Shown piece by piece: positions 37,035 to 48,777 of a DNA stretch of 64,000 bases. Position numbers and translations under genes: made by a program. The stretch's first letter is position 1. Each line of letters starts with the position of its first letter. Where the stretch lies: assembly GCA_946800325.1 (NCBI GenBank), contig OX326959.1:50350784-50414783 (forward strand), read 5' to 3'. Under the pieces are notes generated by a model. It saw only the letters and a list, made by a program, of their open reading frames with translations. It searched no databases and was not told the DNA's origin. The DNA is from Luzula sylvatica. Its lineage: Eukaryota; Streptophyta; Magnoliopsida; Poales; Juncaceae.

Positions 37035-37497
37035 AATTGGCCTCGGTTTGTGGAGGAACTCAAATCGGCACCAATGAGGCAAGCAGCGCACATGTAACTC
37101 GTCTGTACCGATGTAAATTATTGTTGTAACTTGTACATGTACAACTCGTTTATAAAAATATATATATTATTTACCAAATTGTCCACAAAATTAAGAAGTT
37201 ACTGAGTAATCCATAAATTAATCAAGTACTCTGCAAATTAGCAAACAAAAGCTGCTAAGTGTTATGACACCATTGATGTAATATAATAGAGTTACATTAT
37301 ACATTTGTATAATTTATTGAGATTATATTGGTACTATAATGTACCAGCCAATTAACTACCATGACTACCAGCACCTTCAAATTTATATCTCGCGAGAATT
37401 ATTTATATCTCCGAGTATAAATAATTTCAACAAAACTACCTACCCTCAAAAACCCAATAAATTTACCAAACAAGCCCCGGCCTGGAATTCATAATTA
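37035..37497. other. Intergenic region, AT-rich
   Basis: Between the LINE tail and the stop codon of the minus-strand FLA gene. It should include that gene's 3' untranslated region. No further feature is recognised. Confidence 0.6.
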
Positions 37498-38703
37498 TCA
37501 CGGAATAATCAAAATTAAAAACCAAAAAATCCCCAAAACTCCAAATTTAACATCATTCGCAGCCGAAACTAGCCCACCCCTATCCACGTCGGGCCCCATC
37601 GCAGGAGGCACCGCCACATTAGGCGGAACTCCGCCGAACTCCACACCTGGTGGCTCCGCTGCCTTCACGACCTCTCCATTAACACCATGTCCAAAAATCT
37701 CTTTTGGCAAAAGCACCTTTGAAACAGCAAAGATAGCCACTGGGTTCTGATCAAATACGGTCTGGGTAATTGATGCCTGTACCAGTCCGGTACCAATTGC
37801 AACTGAACCATTAACTTTGGTAATATTCAACGTGTAAAAGCCTGCGTGGGTATCCTCCGTCGCCACAGTTGGCTGGGCCGGGTTAACGATTGACTCCAGC
37901 GAACCGAGTGGGTAATACGAATGAAGAGCATGAAACTTTAGTACGAGCTCCTTTTTATTGGCCGGCAAAGACCTCAATTTCGAACTATGATCGCTGCTAG
38001 CAAATGCAAGATCGGTCGGTACAAAAATAGTTATGCCTACTCCGTGCTCGAGTCCTTCAAACTCAGACGAAACCCCTGATGCCTCGAGCATTGACGCGGC
38101 CACATTGAAATCGTGGGCGTCGAGCAAAATTCTTGTTATGTTCAGAGCTGGAGACGAAGATGGTCTCGTTTCAGATGCAGCGAGGTCAAAACCAAAAGGT
38201 ACCAAGAAAGAATCTACTGATATAATGCTAAGATTGTAAGGAAAAGTTGCAATTTGAGAAATTATGGAAGCATTTGAAGGGGAGAAAGGAGCAGGCGAAA
38301 AGGCAATAGTAGAAAAGGGCGTGCTGGTAAGGTTGAGCGAGCCATAATTTCCGCTGGCACGACCTGTGGTTTGGTATAAAGTCGTAACGAGCTTGCCGGA
38401 GGAGGGAAGGCGGCGGAGGTCGGGTTCTGTAAGGTATTCCAACAGGATGTGGTACCGGAGCACATCCGAAATGTCGCTGCCAGCGCCAGATGAGGAGGAA
38501 AGGGAAGAATGCATAAGGAACTGGTTGGGTACAGCGAGGATGGTCAGTGAAGATCGCGAGGAAATTTCTGAAGGGATTGAAGTGGCGGATAAGAGGCGCG
38601 TGAAGGTCGAGAGGGAAGGGTAGGAGGACAGGACTGATGAGATGGGGATGGAGGATGTTGGGTATAAGAAAGAGAGGATGAGGAAGAAGATCGGCGACAC
38701 CAT
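37498..38703 (-). CDS. FLA4: Fasciclin-like arabinogalactan protein, FLA4/SOS5 type, single exon
   Basis: An uninterrupted 401-residue frame. Residues 1-20 are a signal peptide (MVSPIFFLILSFLYPTSS). Two fasciclin domains follow. The first (about 22-170) has SSLTILAVPNQF and the H2-type VLRYHILLEYL. The second (about 187-330) has NITRILLDAHDFNVAASML, GITIFVPTDLAF and LKFHALHSYYPLGSLESI. Potential N-glycosylation sites (NLT, NAS, NLS, NIT, NGS) are numerous. A Pro-rich stretch with few AGP-type Ala-Pro repeats precedes a hydrophobic C-terminus (VKFGVLGIFWFLILIIP), a GPI-anchor signal. Sequence around the second domain (NPAQPTVATED, QTVFDQNPVAIFAVSKVLLPKE) fits the FLA4 clade, which acts at the plasma membrane/cell wall with FEI kinases in cellulose-related growth and salt tolerance. 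Confidence 0.93.
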   Translation of the reverse strand: MVSPIFFLILSFLYPTSSIPISSVLSSYPSLSTFTRLLSATSIPSEISSRSSLTILAVPNQFLMHSSLSSSSGAGSDISDVLRYHILLEYLTEPDLRRLPSSGKLVTTLYQTTGRASGNYGSLNLTSTPFSTIAFSPAPFSPSNASIISQIATFPYNLSIISVDSFLVPFGFDLAASETRPSSSPALNITRILLDAHDFNVAASMLEASGVSSEFEGLEHGVGITIFVPTDLAFASSDHSSKLRSLPANKKELVLKFHALHSYYPLGSLESIVNPAQPTVATEDTHAGFYTLNITKVNGSVAIGTGLVQASITQTVFDQNPVAIFAVSKVLLPKEIFGHGVNGEVVKAAEPPGVEFGGVPPNVAVPPAMGPDVDRGGLVSAANDVKFGVLGIFWFLILIIP

Positions 38704-38881
38704 GGTCGGTGAAATGCTTCTCTCTCTCCGTATAGCTGCCTCCGGTAGTGGAGTGGGAGAAGAGGACTGACTGAGAGGAGAGCGACAATCGTACTATGAT
38801 TTTAGGCAATTTCATATAAACCCTTCCCTTCCCGAAAGTACAAAATATCAAATTTACTTTATTATCTTGTAAGTATTAAAT

Positions 38882-39768
38882 GGGAAAGTTTCAAAAAAAC
38901 CCCTATCTTTTTTGGATATTCTAAAAAAATGCCTACTTTTTTTAGAAATTCCCTATTTTTTTTAGAAATTCCAAAAAATTTTCTCTACCAAACTTTTATT
39001 TTCAAATACCTCTCCTATGGGATTAAATTTAACCATGAATGATGTTAAAAAAAAATTATGACCAAAATATCCTTCTATTTCATATGTATATTTTTGTTAA
39101 TTTTTCATTAATTTTATTAGTCTTAAGAAAATTCATAATTATTTTTTAACATATAGTGATTTTACAAAAACAAAATTATTAAATGTTGTGTTTGTATAAT
39201 TTTAACATTTCATTTATTATTCAATAAAAATTAACATCAAATAATAATAAAATAAACACCTTTAAAATATATAGACAAAAAAATATTTCTTTAAATTTCT
39301 AGTATTTTATTTTCGTTCTTCTCTTTTGTATGTTTTTAATAGTTTCATGATATTTTAATTTTTAAATATTTGCAAGGTGTTCGTTCAATATCGTTGTTCA
39401 TCTTATTATTATATTATGTTGATTTTTTAGAAAAAATATAAAAGTTAAATATATATAATGCATGAATATTAAAATTATATAAATATAGCATATGATAATT
39501 ATTATTTTTTTAATTATTATAAGCTAAAAAAAATGAGAACTTTTTAAAAATTAATACAAATAACAAAAATATTCTTTTAGTTACTACATATGTAGATGAA
39601 GGGTATTTTGGTCATAAATTTTTTTTAACACCATCTATGGTTAACTTTAACATCATAGGGGATATTTGAAAATAAAAATTTGGTAGAGAGGGTTTTTTAG
39701 AGTTTCCAAAAAGATAGAGGGTCATTTAGAATATTCAAAAAAGATAGAGATTTTTTTGAAAATTTCCC
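38882..39768. mobile_element. Non-autonomous Mutator-like element with ~185-bp inverted ends
   Basis: 887 bp from gggaaagtttcaaaaaaac to gtttttttgaaaatttccc-type ends. The two ~185-bp arms are inverted copies sharing 'ctatcttttttg', 'ctctaccaaa', 'tttattttcaaata' and 'atgaccaaaata' in order. The flanking duplication is 9 bp with one mismatch (gtattaaat at 38873-38881, atattaaat at 39769-39777). No transposase is encoded. It lies 178 bases upstream of the FLA4 start codon. Confidence 0.85.
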
Positions 39769-39777
39769 ATATTAAAT

Positions 39778-40989
39778 TAACCCTTTAAAACAGCAAAAAT
39801 GTATTAAGTCATATATTATTCAACGGATCCTCATTTTAATGTTGTTCCATCAATTTCATAAATTATTTATTTTATTTAATTAATCACTTCATTCATTAAA
39901 TATTAAGTTAACCGATGACGTGACATTGTCAACACGTCATAAATAAATATTTTTATTGTCATGTCAAACAATTTAAATCCAAATATAATAATAATCGAAT
40001 AAAAAAATTCAAATATTAAAATATTGAAACAACCAACCCGCACACCAAATATGATATGACATAATAATATTTTTAAACATAGGTAAACGTTGTATCACCC
40101 AAATACTTAATCCATATGAATGCATCCCTTTAACATTTTTGTTTACTTAAATTAATATGCATTCACCTTATATGAAAACTGTGTGCGGGTTGTGTAATAT
40201 GATTACATGAACCCTGATTTGAGCTTGTGCGGACGTCGGCATAATACGTGATTATGTGCAGTGAAACCGTCATACCTAAAGTTTCATTTTTAAACATCCC
40301 TAGTCGCGTGTCGGTTTGCTTAAGAAATAAGCATTTATATTATCTGATAATAGAGTGAACGCGTACACTAATACGTTAGCCGAGGAGATGATTATGTTTT
40401 GCTAATCATAGGACAATGTGCTTGTCGAATCGGGAACGTAGATATATGCTAGGTGACATATATTGGATATGACCAAAGCCGCGAGACCATGACATGATTT
40501 ATTCATTATAGATGGACTCGCGACGAGTAGGGTATTAGGTTCTTCACACTTGAGGGGACCATTGATTACGTTACGTGCGTAACACAATGCTTTGATATGA
40601 CCTTACGCCTGTCGTAACAGGGGACCAAAACGGTCATCATTGGGTATTGTCCGAAACACGGAATTCAATACGAGTATTCAAGATAGGAATTGTTTATTAC
40701 GAAAGGAAAATATATCTCTTAGGCCGCTCGATGAATTGATTAACGAAAACTACAACCGTAGTCAATGATATTAATGGTTAATATCGATTGAAATTGTTAA
40801 CTCAATTCGAAATCGAGGAATAAGTATAGTTAATCAAAATATAAGGATGACTATAATCATGTCTTTTGATTAACGAATATCGCAAACAAGAGAACTAATA
40901 ACCGCTATTAGAGATAGGCACAATGATCACAATCATTTTTCGTTTTAACATGGGTAGCCATGATGGAGTGACTAGATCCCGCTCATGGA
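39778..40989. other. Intergenic; AT-rich, then unassigned repeat-like DNA
   Basis: 39778-40130 is AT-rich and featureless. From about 40190 the sequence is more balanced, with many CG dinucleotides, and has no long open frame. This continues on the far side of the hAT element to about 41880, so a larger old element or LTR interrupted by the hAT insertion is likely. I could not find its ends or family. Confidence 0.45.
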
Positions 40990-40997
40990 CTTGTAGT

Positions 40998-41635
40998 TAG
41001 GGGTGTAAACGGTTCGGATAGTGGTCATACCAGATCCGGATCCGTATTTTTTTTCGGATACGAATACGGATACGGATATTCCCGGATCCGGATACGGTTC
41101 GGATATTAAACGGATACGGATTCGGTTCGGATATCTCGGATACGAATACGAATCTGGATATTATTCAGATAGTTCAAACGGATATTTTGTATGTAACATA
41201 ACTATCTATTTTACCAATGAATCTCAAACAATATCAAAATAATACTTAAATAATACATAAAAGGACATTATAATTTTACGAAACAAAATCAAGTATTTAT
41301 CAAATATTTTGGGATTTGGAAAAACATACATGAAAAATTCATTTTCTTTTAGAATGGAGTTGGTTTATCAATTATAAGTCATGCAAACATAAACTTATAT
41401 TGGACTCTATAAGATCATAGTTATTTAAAAACATAATAAATTTTCAAAAACGGATATCCGTTTTTATACTGTTATTCGGATCCGGATAATATCCGGATTC
41501 GGATCCGGATCCGATCCCAATTATCAAAACCGAATCCGGATCCGGATCCGAAAAACGGATCCGGGTCGGATCCAGATATTTAGGCGGATTCGGTTCGGGT
41601 CGGTTCGGATAATATCCGAACCGTTTACATCCCTA
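40998..41635. mobile_element. Non-autonomous hAT-like element with ggatccg/gatacg arrays
   Basis: 638 bp from taggggtgtaaacggttcgg to ccgaaccgtttacatcccta, an inverted pair with one mismatch over 20 bases. A perfect 8-bp duplication, cttgtagt, lies at 40990-40997 and 41636-41643. The left ~170 bases are reiterated ggatacgg/ggatccgg units; the right ~190 bases are mostly ggatccgg units; the middle is AT-rich. The open frame at 41021-41242 is a by-product. Confidence 0.92.
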
Positions 41636-41990
41636 CTTGTAGTGCCTTGGAAACAGCCTACTGCCATCGTTAAACGAACTTACACGATCACACAACGAGT
41701 CGTACTATGTCGGACTTGACTGCAAGTTTTGGCACATGTGATGTGCATAGCTTAATGTATTTGATACATGGATATATTCTCTATTATAGTGCATATATGA
41801 TATGCATGAGTACCTTTTAGTTAGATCTGAGACTGAGTGAAAGACTGAAGGAAACACAATTTTGGATCAACAGTAAAAGTGTACATATAAGGATATATGA
41901 ACATTGATGTTCAAGGGTTTGATTAAATGCATAATAGGATTGTGCAAAGTTAAGTTCCAAAGAGTGGTTCTTTCGAATTTCAAATTTTGT

Positions 41991-42371
41991 AACATGGTTA
42001 AATTGAGAGCGATTTCAAATTTTTATAATCAAATGACCACTATATTCCTATTTATAGTAATTGATATTTATTGTACTTATATATTATTGTTTATATCTTT
42101 CATGAATAATGCAAAAATATCTTTCCCAATATATATTAATTTTCATATTTAAATATATGTGACCTGTTACAATTTAATTGTTTTTTTTTATGATGAAAAA
42201 AATGAAGAATATATATTTTTTTATATATGAAAGATTTTATTTGCATGATTTATGAAAAGTGATAAACTAATACATAAATTTAAAAAATATCAATCATTAA
42301 TTCATCATTAACAGGGGTATAACGGTTATTTGATAAAACAAAATTGAAATCGCTCTCAATTTAGCCATGTT
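41991..42371. repeat. Inverted repeat, possible MITE
   Basis: The ~32 bases from aacatggttaaattgagagc are repeated in inverted orientation with few changes, ending gctctcaatttagccatgtt. The 381-bp span between is AT-rich and non-coding. No target-site duplication could be recognised at these borders, so the true element may be larger or decayed. Confidence 0.5.
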
Positions 42372-42974
42372 GACTCTTGCAATAGTGCCACCCATTTTTT
42401 TTTACTCAATTAATGGCTACATATCATATTATCCCAATTTATTTACAATACTAATAAAAAAATAAAAAATAAATCAATATCAACAAAATAATCAAATTGA
42501 TATGTCAAAAGTCTGCTCGTTTGTGTATCAAATATGTCTCTTTCCATATTTTCTCTATTTTCAATTTTTTTATTCCTTGATAAACAATAATGAAAGAATG
42601 ATGATAATTTGATGATATTTGTAAATAAAATTAGAAAATACAAATGACATCAATTTATAGTCTGTAGGGGTAATCATGATATATTCCCATTTCAGAGGGG
42701 TTTATGTGATAGTTTGAAATATTTACATTTTGTAGGGGGTATAACCGTATAATCGTACACTGTGGCATTATACTTTTTGAGTTTTTCAATTCGTAAACCA
42801 GGTTTAATTAACACCTACTTATTTTACCGATACTTCTGTGGTGCACAACTATTATAGTAAAACCCGGTTCAACCATCTATTTTTTGCCCTGCCTCTTGGG
42901 TAACTCATATCTAGCCGTTGAAAATATAAACGGCTCGATACGAGCCAAGGAGTTTTGTATTGCCCTTAAAACCC

Positions 42975-42983
42975 AAACCCTAG
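42975..42983 (+). promoter_or_regulatory. Telo-box upstream of the RPS23 pseudogene
   Basis: AAACCCTAG, a telo-box motif typical of plant ribosomal protein gene promoters, lies 120 bases upstream of the pseudogene's ATG, with a pyrimidine-rich leader behind it. It suggests the promoter was copied along with the gene. Confidence 0.6.
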
Positions 42984-43094
42984 CGGCAGATCCAAGCTCT
43001 CCTCTTTCTCTCTTCCATTTGCGAGCCGGCGGCAAGACGCGATTTACTTCTTCTTCATCGTTCTTACGTCGGAGATCGTCTTCACCAAATCAAT

Positions 43095-43952
43095 ATGGGG
43101 TATGTTAATCCTTGTTTCGCTTAAATTCACTAATTTGTATGTTTTATTTGATCGATCTGTTCATATGTTGCTGGTAAATTATTAGGAAGACCTTAATTTG
43201 GGGGATTTTGAATTGATTATGTACTTTAGTTCCTTGATTGTTGGTTCTGAATATGCTATTTTAGCTCGTTAATCGTTAGCAATAGTAGCTTGTTAGTGAT
43301 TTTTTCTAGTATTACTAGTATTTTTTCTTTCGATTGAAAAGCTTATGGACGGTCAAGTACTAACTAGACATATAAGCCGTTAGCACTTAACATATTTCAT
43401 AAGCAACATAAATCTGTTGCCATTGAGTTAAAAAATCTTTGAATCCTAATATTCAAGGATTAACCCTCGAAGGCATACATTTTCATGCTTTAGCTAGTTT
43501 AAAAGTAAGTTATAGTACCGAGTTTTAACTAATTCGGAACAATGTTGAACAAAAACAGAAATACACGTGGAATGGGAGCTCAGCGAAAGCTCAAGACACT
43601 CATGGAAGAAACCTTTCGCTGGTTCTTCTCACGCTAAAGGCATTGTCCTCGAGAAAATGCATGTCATCTTAAAATTCATTTCGTAAATGTGCTCGTGTGC
43701 AATTGGTTAAGATCAGAGAAGATCGCCGCTTTCGTGTCCAATAATGGCTGCTTGAACTACATTGAAGAAAATGTATGCTCCTATACTTGCATGCTTTCTT
43801 TGTTTCACTACGATTTACTGAAGAAACTTAATTTTTGTGAATAATTAGGACGAGGTGTTGATTGCTGGATTTGGTCGCATGCCGTGTCGTGAAAGTATCG
43901 GGTCTTTCTCTCTGGCTCTGTTCAAGGAGAAGAAAGAGAAGCTCAGCTCTTT
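43095..43952 (+). pseudogene. RPS23: Decayed 40S ribosomal protein S23 (uS12) gene with introns retained
   Basis: Three exon remnants sit in their normal order. Exon 1 is ATGGG before a gtatg donor at 43100. Exon 2 (43559-43772) still reads [39 protein letters not shown] and KIAAFV-N-GCLNYIEEN. Exon 3 (43849 to about 43952) reads DEVLIAGFGR, VVKVSG and ALFKEKKEK. Intron positions match those expected for the gene, so this is a duplicated, not a retro-copied, pseudogene. Damage includes a deletion of about 45 bases in the RRRQRWADKSYK region, a garbled IGIEAKQPNSAIR segment, a large deletion after FGR and at least two frameshifts near the end. No full uS12 protein can be made. Telo-box and leader upstream look intact, so transcription is possible. 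Confidence 0.88.
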
Positions 43953-44295
43953 GTATGTTTGCAAGGTTGTGATTTTGTGAAAAAATAGTGTGTTTGTTTT
44001 TCTGTTGCATTCTGTTAAGAATTTTGTTTTGAAATACAATGTTTTTGTAATAGTTTTTTTTTACTCGAATCAAGAATCAATTAACAAATTAATTAATAAA
44101 CATACGAACATGTGATTTAACCAGTACATCGATTTTGAAGTAACAATTTTATTTTCATATGAACACAAATCCAAAGCAAATAGAAAGTAGTTAAAAAACG
44201 TACACACATGACATAACTAGACTCAAAAAGAGTAATAGATCAAACATACACTCGTGACCTGACATAATTCTCACAATGTTCACCTAATGGTAAAT
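43953..44295. other. Intergenic region between pseudogene and Hsp70 gene
   Basis: AT-rich, 340 bases. It should contain the 3' untranslated region of the minus-strand Hsp70 gene. Nothing else is recognised. Confidence 0.6.
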
Positions 44296-46914
44296 TTATG
44301 TTATGATAGGTTGGCATATATCCTTCAGTTCGTCCATTTTGGCTTCAGACTCGGTTACCTCGGGGAGCTGGAGTTGGTTGTCTCCTGCCCAGGCGACGGC
44401 TTCGTCAATAGCATTTTGAATCCTCTCCTTCGCCATGAATGATATTCTATTAGTAACGCTTCTGTCTTTGATAACGTTCCTCATCTTATATGCATATTTC
44501 TCGAGTGAACTCCATGCCTCGTGTTTTTTCGTGAATTCCTCATCGTCAATTCTGTACCTCTCGGCTTCCCTTATCATCAGCTCCAGTTCTTCTCCAGTTC
44601 TACTTTCGTCATTGGTTATTGTAATCGATCTCTTCTGACCGTTGCACCTATTTATCCCCGTCACATTTAGTATGCCGTTGGCATCTATCTCGAAGGTTAC
44701 ATCAGCCTCCGCCTGCCCCCTCGGAGCTGGATAAATGCCATCAAGCATGAACTCGCCTAGGGAATTATTGTACTGTGATTCTGCCCTCTCGCCCTCATAC
44801 ACCTTAATCAACATTCTAGTTTGGTTATCAGCGACAGTGACTCGAACACATTCCGTCTTTGTGGGTATTGTAGTATTCCTTGGCACTATTACGTTAGTTA
44901 AGCCTCCGTGGGCTCCTATACCAAGGGAGAGTGGCGTAACATCTAAAAGGACCAATTCCTGGACCTCGTCATTACCTTGGCCACACAATTTCGCAGCTTG
45001 GAGAGTAGCACCAAATGCCACTGCTTCGTCTGGATTGATGCCTTTTGAAAGTTCTCTCCCATCGAAAAAATCTTGTAAGAGCTCCTGCACCTTGAGAATC
45101 CTTGTAGACCCCCCAACAAGTAGTAAAACGTCCACATCGTTCTTTTCTACTTTGGCATCATTTAAACACGCTTTGACCGTTTCCAGGCATTTCTCGAATA
45201 GATCCAAATTGATCTCCTCAAACCGAGCCCGGTTAATGGAAGTGCTCAAATCAATGCCGTCGTAGAGACTCTCGACATCAATCACGGCTTGTACAGAAAC
45301 TGACAGGTGTACTTTGGCTCGCTCGCATGCAGTCCTCAGCCTCCTCAAAGCCTTTGCATTTCCACTTATGTCTTTACTGTACTTCCTCTTGAACTCTTCG
45401 ATGAAGTAGGCCACCATTCGGTCATCGAAGTCTTCGCCTCCGAGATGGGTGTCTCCAGCGGTGGCTTTTACCGTAAAGACACCATTTTTTACAACAAGCA
45501 ACGCGACATCAAAAGTGCCACCACCAAGGTCAAAGATCAGCACTTTTTTCTCATCGGAGTTATATAATTTATCATAACCATATGCCACTGCTGCAGCCGT
45601 GGGTTCATCCATAATGCGCATTACATTCAAGCCAGCAACTTGACCTGCATCCTTGGTGGCGCGACGCTGGGAATCATTGAAATAAGCTGGCACAGTCACC
45701 ACTGCATTCTTGACTGGACAATCTAGATAGGCTTCAGCTATCTCCTTCATTTTCAAGAGGATCATGGAGGCTATTTCCTCGGGATAAAACTTCTCTTCCT
45801 TGCCCTTGTACTGGACTGCAATCATCGGCTTGTCGTTCGGGCCAGCAACCACCTTGAAAGGCCATAGTTTAATGTCCTTTTGAACTGAAGGATCACTGAA
45901 TCTTCGACCAATTAAGCGCTTGACAGCTGGTAAACACAAGAAAACCATGTCAGAGATACGAGGCATCATGTCTTTATCAATCTAACAATGTAATAATATC
46001 ACGTCTTTATCATGACTTTTTTTTTTATCACGTGGATACTCAAAAAATCAAGCCGTATCATATTGTATATTGTATATGATATTGATACACATCGGATACA
46101 TATCAAATACTTCACGCGATATATCTAGATCGCAATGTATCTGGATATATTATTTCAAAAATACAATATATACTTTACGGATACTTGTCGAATACTTCTA
46201 AGATATGAATAAATATACTTGAAAAACAAAAATATTGCATTTGAAATCGAAATCGAAATAAATAAATAATACATATAAGTAAATAATTGAACATAATAAA
46301 ATGTATTTTATGGCATAATGTTTCAATAATAACAAACTTTTAATATATTTTACGTCAAACATATAATATCTACATACAAAATATTAAATATACAGATTAT
46401 AATTAAATAAATAAAACTATAGTATCGTGTCAGATACTATATCCGTATTCATATTCATGTAATATAGCAAGCATAAAATTTGATATGTATATACATTAAG
46501 CACTAGCCACAGAGAAACGAAACTCGAACTCTTAAAAAATAAGGAGAATAATCCAATAAACTCATAACCCAGTTGGTCGAGTAAGTTGTGAGTTTAATTT
46601 TCATTAACATCAATGAATAAAAGATATACGATACTTCTTCATTTATATCCAAAAAAAACGTAAGGAGAAAAAATAGAGCAAGAGGCATACATACCAAACA
46701 CAGTATTGCTGGAGTTGGTGTCGATCTGGTTTTTGGCAGAATCACCAATGAGCCTCCGCACGTCTGTGAAAGCAACACAGGATGGAGTCGTACGGGCACC
46801 CTGATCGTTTGCAATGATTTCGACACGATCGTGATGCCACACCCCAACACATGAGTTTGTCGTGCCGAGATCTATCCCTATTGCCGGACCGTTTTCTTGG
46901 GAAGAGGACGCCAT
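44296..46914 (-). CDS. Divergent cytosolic-type Hsp70 lacking the EEVD tail (paralogue A), two exons
   Basis: Minus-strand exons 46914-46695 and 45926-44296 join at the position conserved in plant cytosolic Hsp70 genes (NTVFxxKRLIG), giving 616 residues. The ATPase lobe has [19 protein letters not shown] and [13 protein letters not shown]; the last has Leu where nearly all relatives have Pro (STRIPK). The interdomain linker region ([12 protein letters not shown]) and substrate-binding beta domain ([22 protein letters not shown]) follow, then the lid helices. The protein stops at [12 protein letters not shown], precisely where the Gly-rich tail and EEVD of cytosolic Hsp70 normally follow. Several invariant positions are altered (WHHDRVEI for [17 protein letters not shown] for LETAGGVMT). 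It may be a specialised or decaying chaperone that cannot use EEVD-binding TPR co-chaperones. The 768-bp intron includes gatacg-rich DNA (about 46020-46480) resembling a decayed hAT element. Confidence 0.9.
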
Positions 46915-47001
46915 TGAGAATTAATTGATGGATGGATGGTTCAAAAAGCTATTTCAAAACAAATAAAATGAGAGAATTAATAGGAAGATGCACAGTAAAG
47001 A

Positions 47002-47022
47002 GAGGAAGAAAGTTCGATTTCT
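47002..47022 (-). promoter_or_regulatory. Candidate heat-shock element upstream of Hsp70 paralogue A
   Basis: GAA-AG-TTC at 47008-47015, preceded by another gaa and followed by a ttc three bases on, gives a short nGAAnnTTCn-type cluster about 95-105 bases upstream of the start codon. It is a minimal site; without expression data it is only suggestive. Confidence 0.35.
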
Positions 47023-48777
47023 TTTTTGGATTTCATGCTGGCTATTAAAGAGGGGTCGTTTACTTTGTTTCATTCAATGGACCTTCCGTATTCGAGCATG
47101 CTGAGTCTTCAATTATGTTAAAGAATAGTTCTTTTTATTAATTATTTTTTAGGAAGGAGAGTTTCAAAATCCACTAATAGTTTGTCAACCGAGCTTGTTA
47201 ATTACTTTGTGAACCGTGCTTCGAATACAGCCCCCATTTTTTTATTAGATTTGAACAGCTATAAAACTCCACTTGTTTATAAAATAACCTTATTTTTTAT
47301 TGGCTGAAAAAGGCAAGTAGTTCTATCATATAATTTTTTTTCTTATCACATATTATTTTATGATTGAATGGTCAAGATTAAAAAAAATTATAATTAAATC
47401 TCTTAGTGTAAATTTTAATACATTCTCATTTTAAAGGTAAAAATGTAATTTCTTAATCTCATATTTTAGTCCCCTTCTACCCTCTCCAACACTCTCCAGT
47501 ACCTCTTGCCACCAGCCCTCTCCTCCGGCCCCAATTCCTCTCTCTCCGGATCGGTTGCTCCGGCGTTGACGAGCACCCCGTGGAAGAGCACTGCCCGTTC
47601 CAATGGTGACGACAAATGAGAATTAAACTACTTAAAATCTACTAGAGCACTTTCTTTGCCAATTAATACTGATGTTTTTTTCATGCCTGGAGTTCCTCTT
47701 TCTTTCTCTAGCATTTTAGTCTCTTCAGCAAGTATGAAATTAGGGTAAATTCCTCCAATTGCTAACTAATTTTGATTATGCGCGACTTAATTCATACTTT
47801 ACTTACGTGATAAATATACTATTTATGTGGGAATCTACCAGTCATGAATCATGATTGTCTCATGTCTCACTTCCAAATTCACTGGCCTGAGAAATCGTGT
47901 CTTGTCCTGATGTCGGGTTTTTAAAAATTCACTAATTTGGAGGCTCTCGGCGAAAATAAAGATCTATTTTTATTATTTCGTATAATGAAAGAAAATTGAA
48001 AATTCACTAATTTGGTTGAATTAAAATTTCTAAAAACTGAAAAAGAGAAACTTCAATAGCACCAAGTAACTACAAATCACAAAAAAAAAAATTCACGGAT
48101 GATTGAGCTGAGGAATCAACCATCTAATTGTTTGACACCTTCCAAACAAAACAATCATCTTTAAATATTCATTTGGAACTTTTTTTTTGAAATCTTCACG
48201 TCTGACATCATATAAAATTCAAATGATAAAATAATCATAATAGAAATCACTATCTTTGTTGTAGTTTTTATGCAAATCAATTCACAATCACAACATCTTA
48301 AATCAAAAGAAGAACACTTCAAATATAAAAAGTTGGAGCAAAATAACATAGAGAGTGGAGAAGACTGAAAAATCAGGAAAAACAGTAAATTCAATCCCCT
48401 GAAAAAAATGAAACCTACATATATTCCACCCTTAATAAGGATTAAAATATGATTATGTTTAAAATGAAGATTCAAAAATCATAATAAAATTATATGATTG
48501 CAATTGCATCATTTAAAAAAATTCTCATTTTTTGAAGAAAAAATATTAGGAGAAGTGCTTGTACTCTTAAATCTTCTATAGATGGAACAGAAACTAGGAA
48601 AAACACTGAAGATATGAAGAAAAAATCGCAATCTTTACAAAAACAGAAAGAAAATATACTAAAATAAATCAAAGAAATTTGCTAAACTAAGACCAAATGT
48701 GAAACAATAAAATCTGGAAGTAATTTCCTGTATATATTGGCAAAGAAATGAAGGATTAGGGCGCTTGGCAGCAATTA
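47023..48777. other. Intergenic region between the Hsp70 paralogues, left part
   Basis: The first part carries the promoter of paralogue A. At 47460-47610 a GC-rich, pyrimidine-rich island looks like a gene leader or captured exon; it has no readable protein. The rest is AT-rich and A-rich, with no gene. Confidence 0.5.

Noticed and set aside
38228..38851. 207-residue frame overlapping FLA4 on the same strand in another frame
   Set aside because: It is an out-of-frame shadow of the FLA4 5' region. The FLA4 frame has a signal peptide, two fasciclin domains and a GPI signal.
41021..41242. Open frames inside the ggatccg/gatacg hAT elements (also 28498-28731, 59861-60097, 60530-60745)
   Set aside because: They translate the short-unit arrays (runs of Asp, Pro, Ile, Arg, Ser, Gly) and have no independent support.
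47460..47610. Short GC-rich island as an exon of a hidden gene
   Set aside because: No continuous frame with a recognisable family or convincing splice partners on either side.
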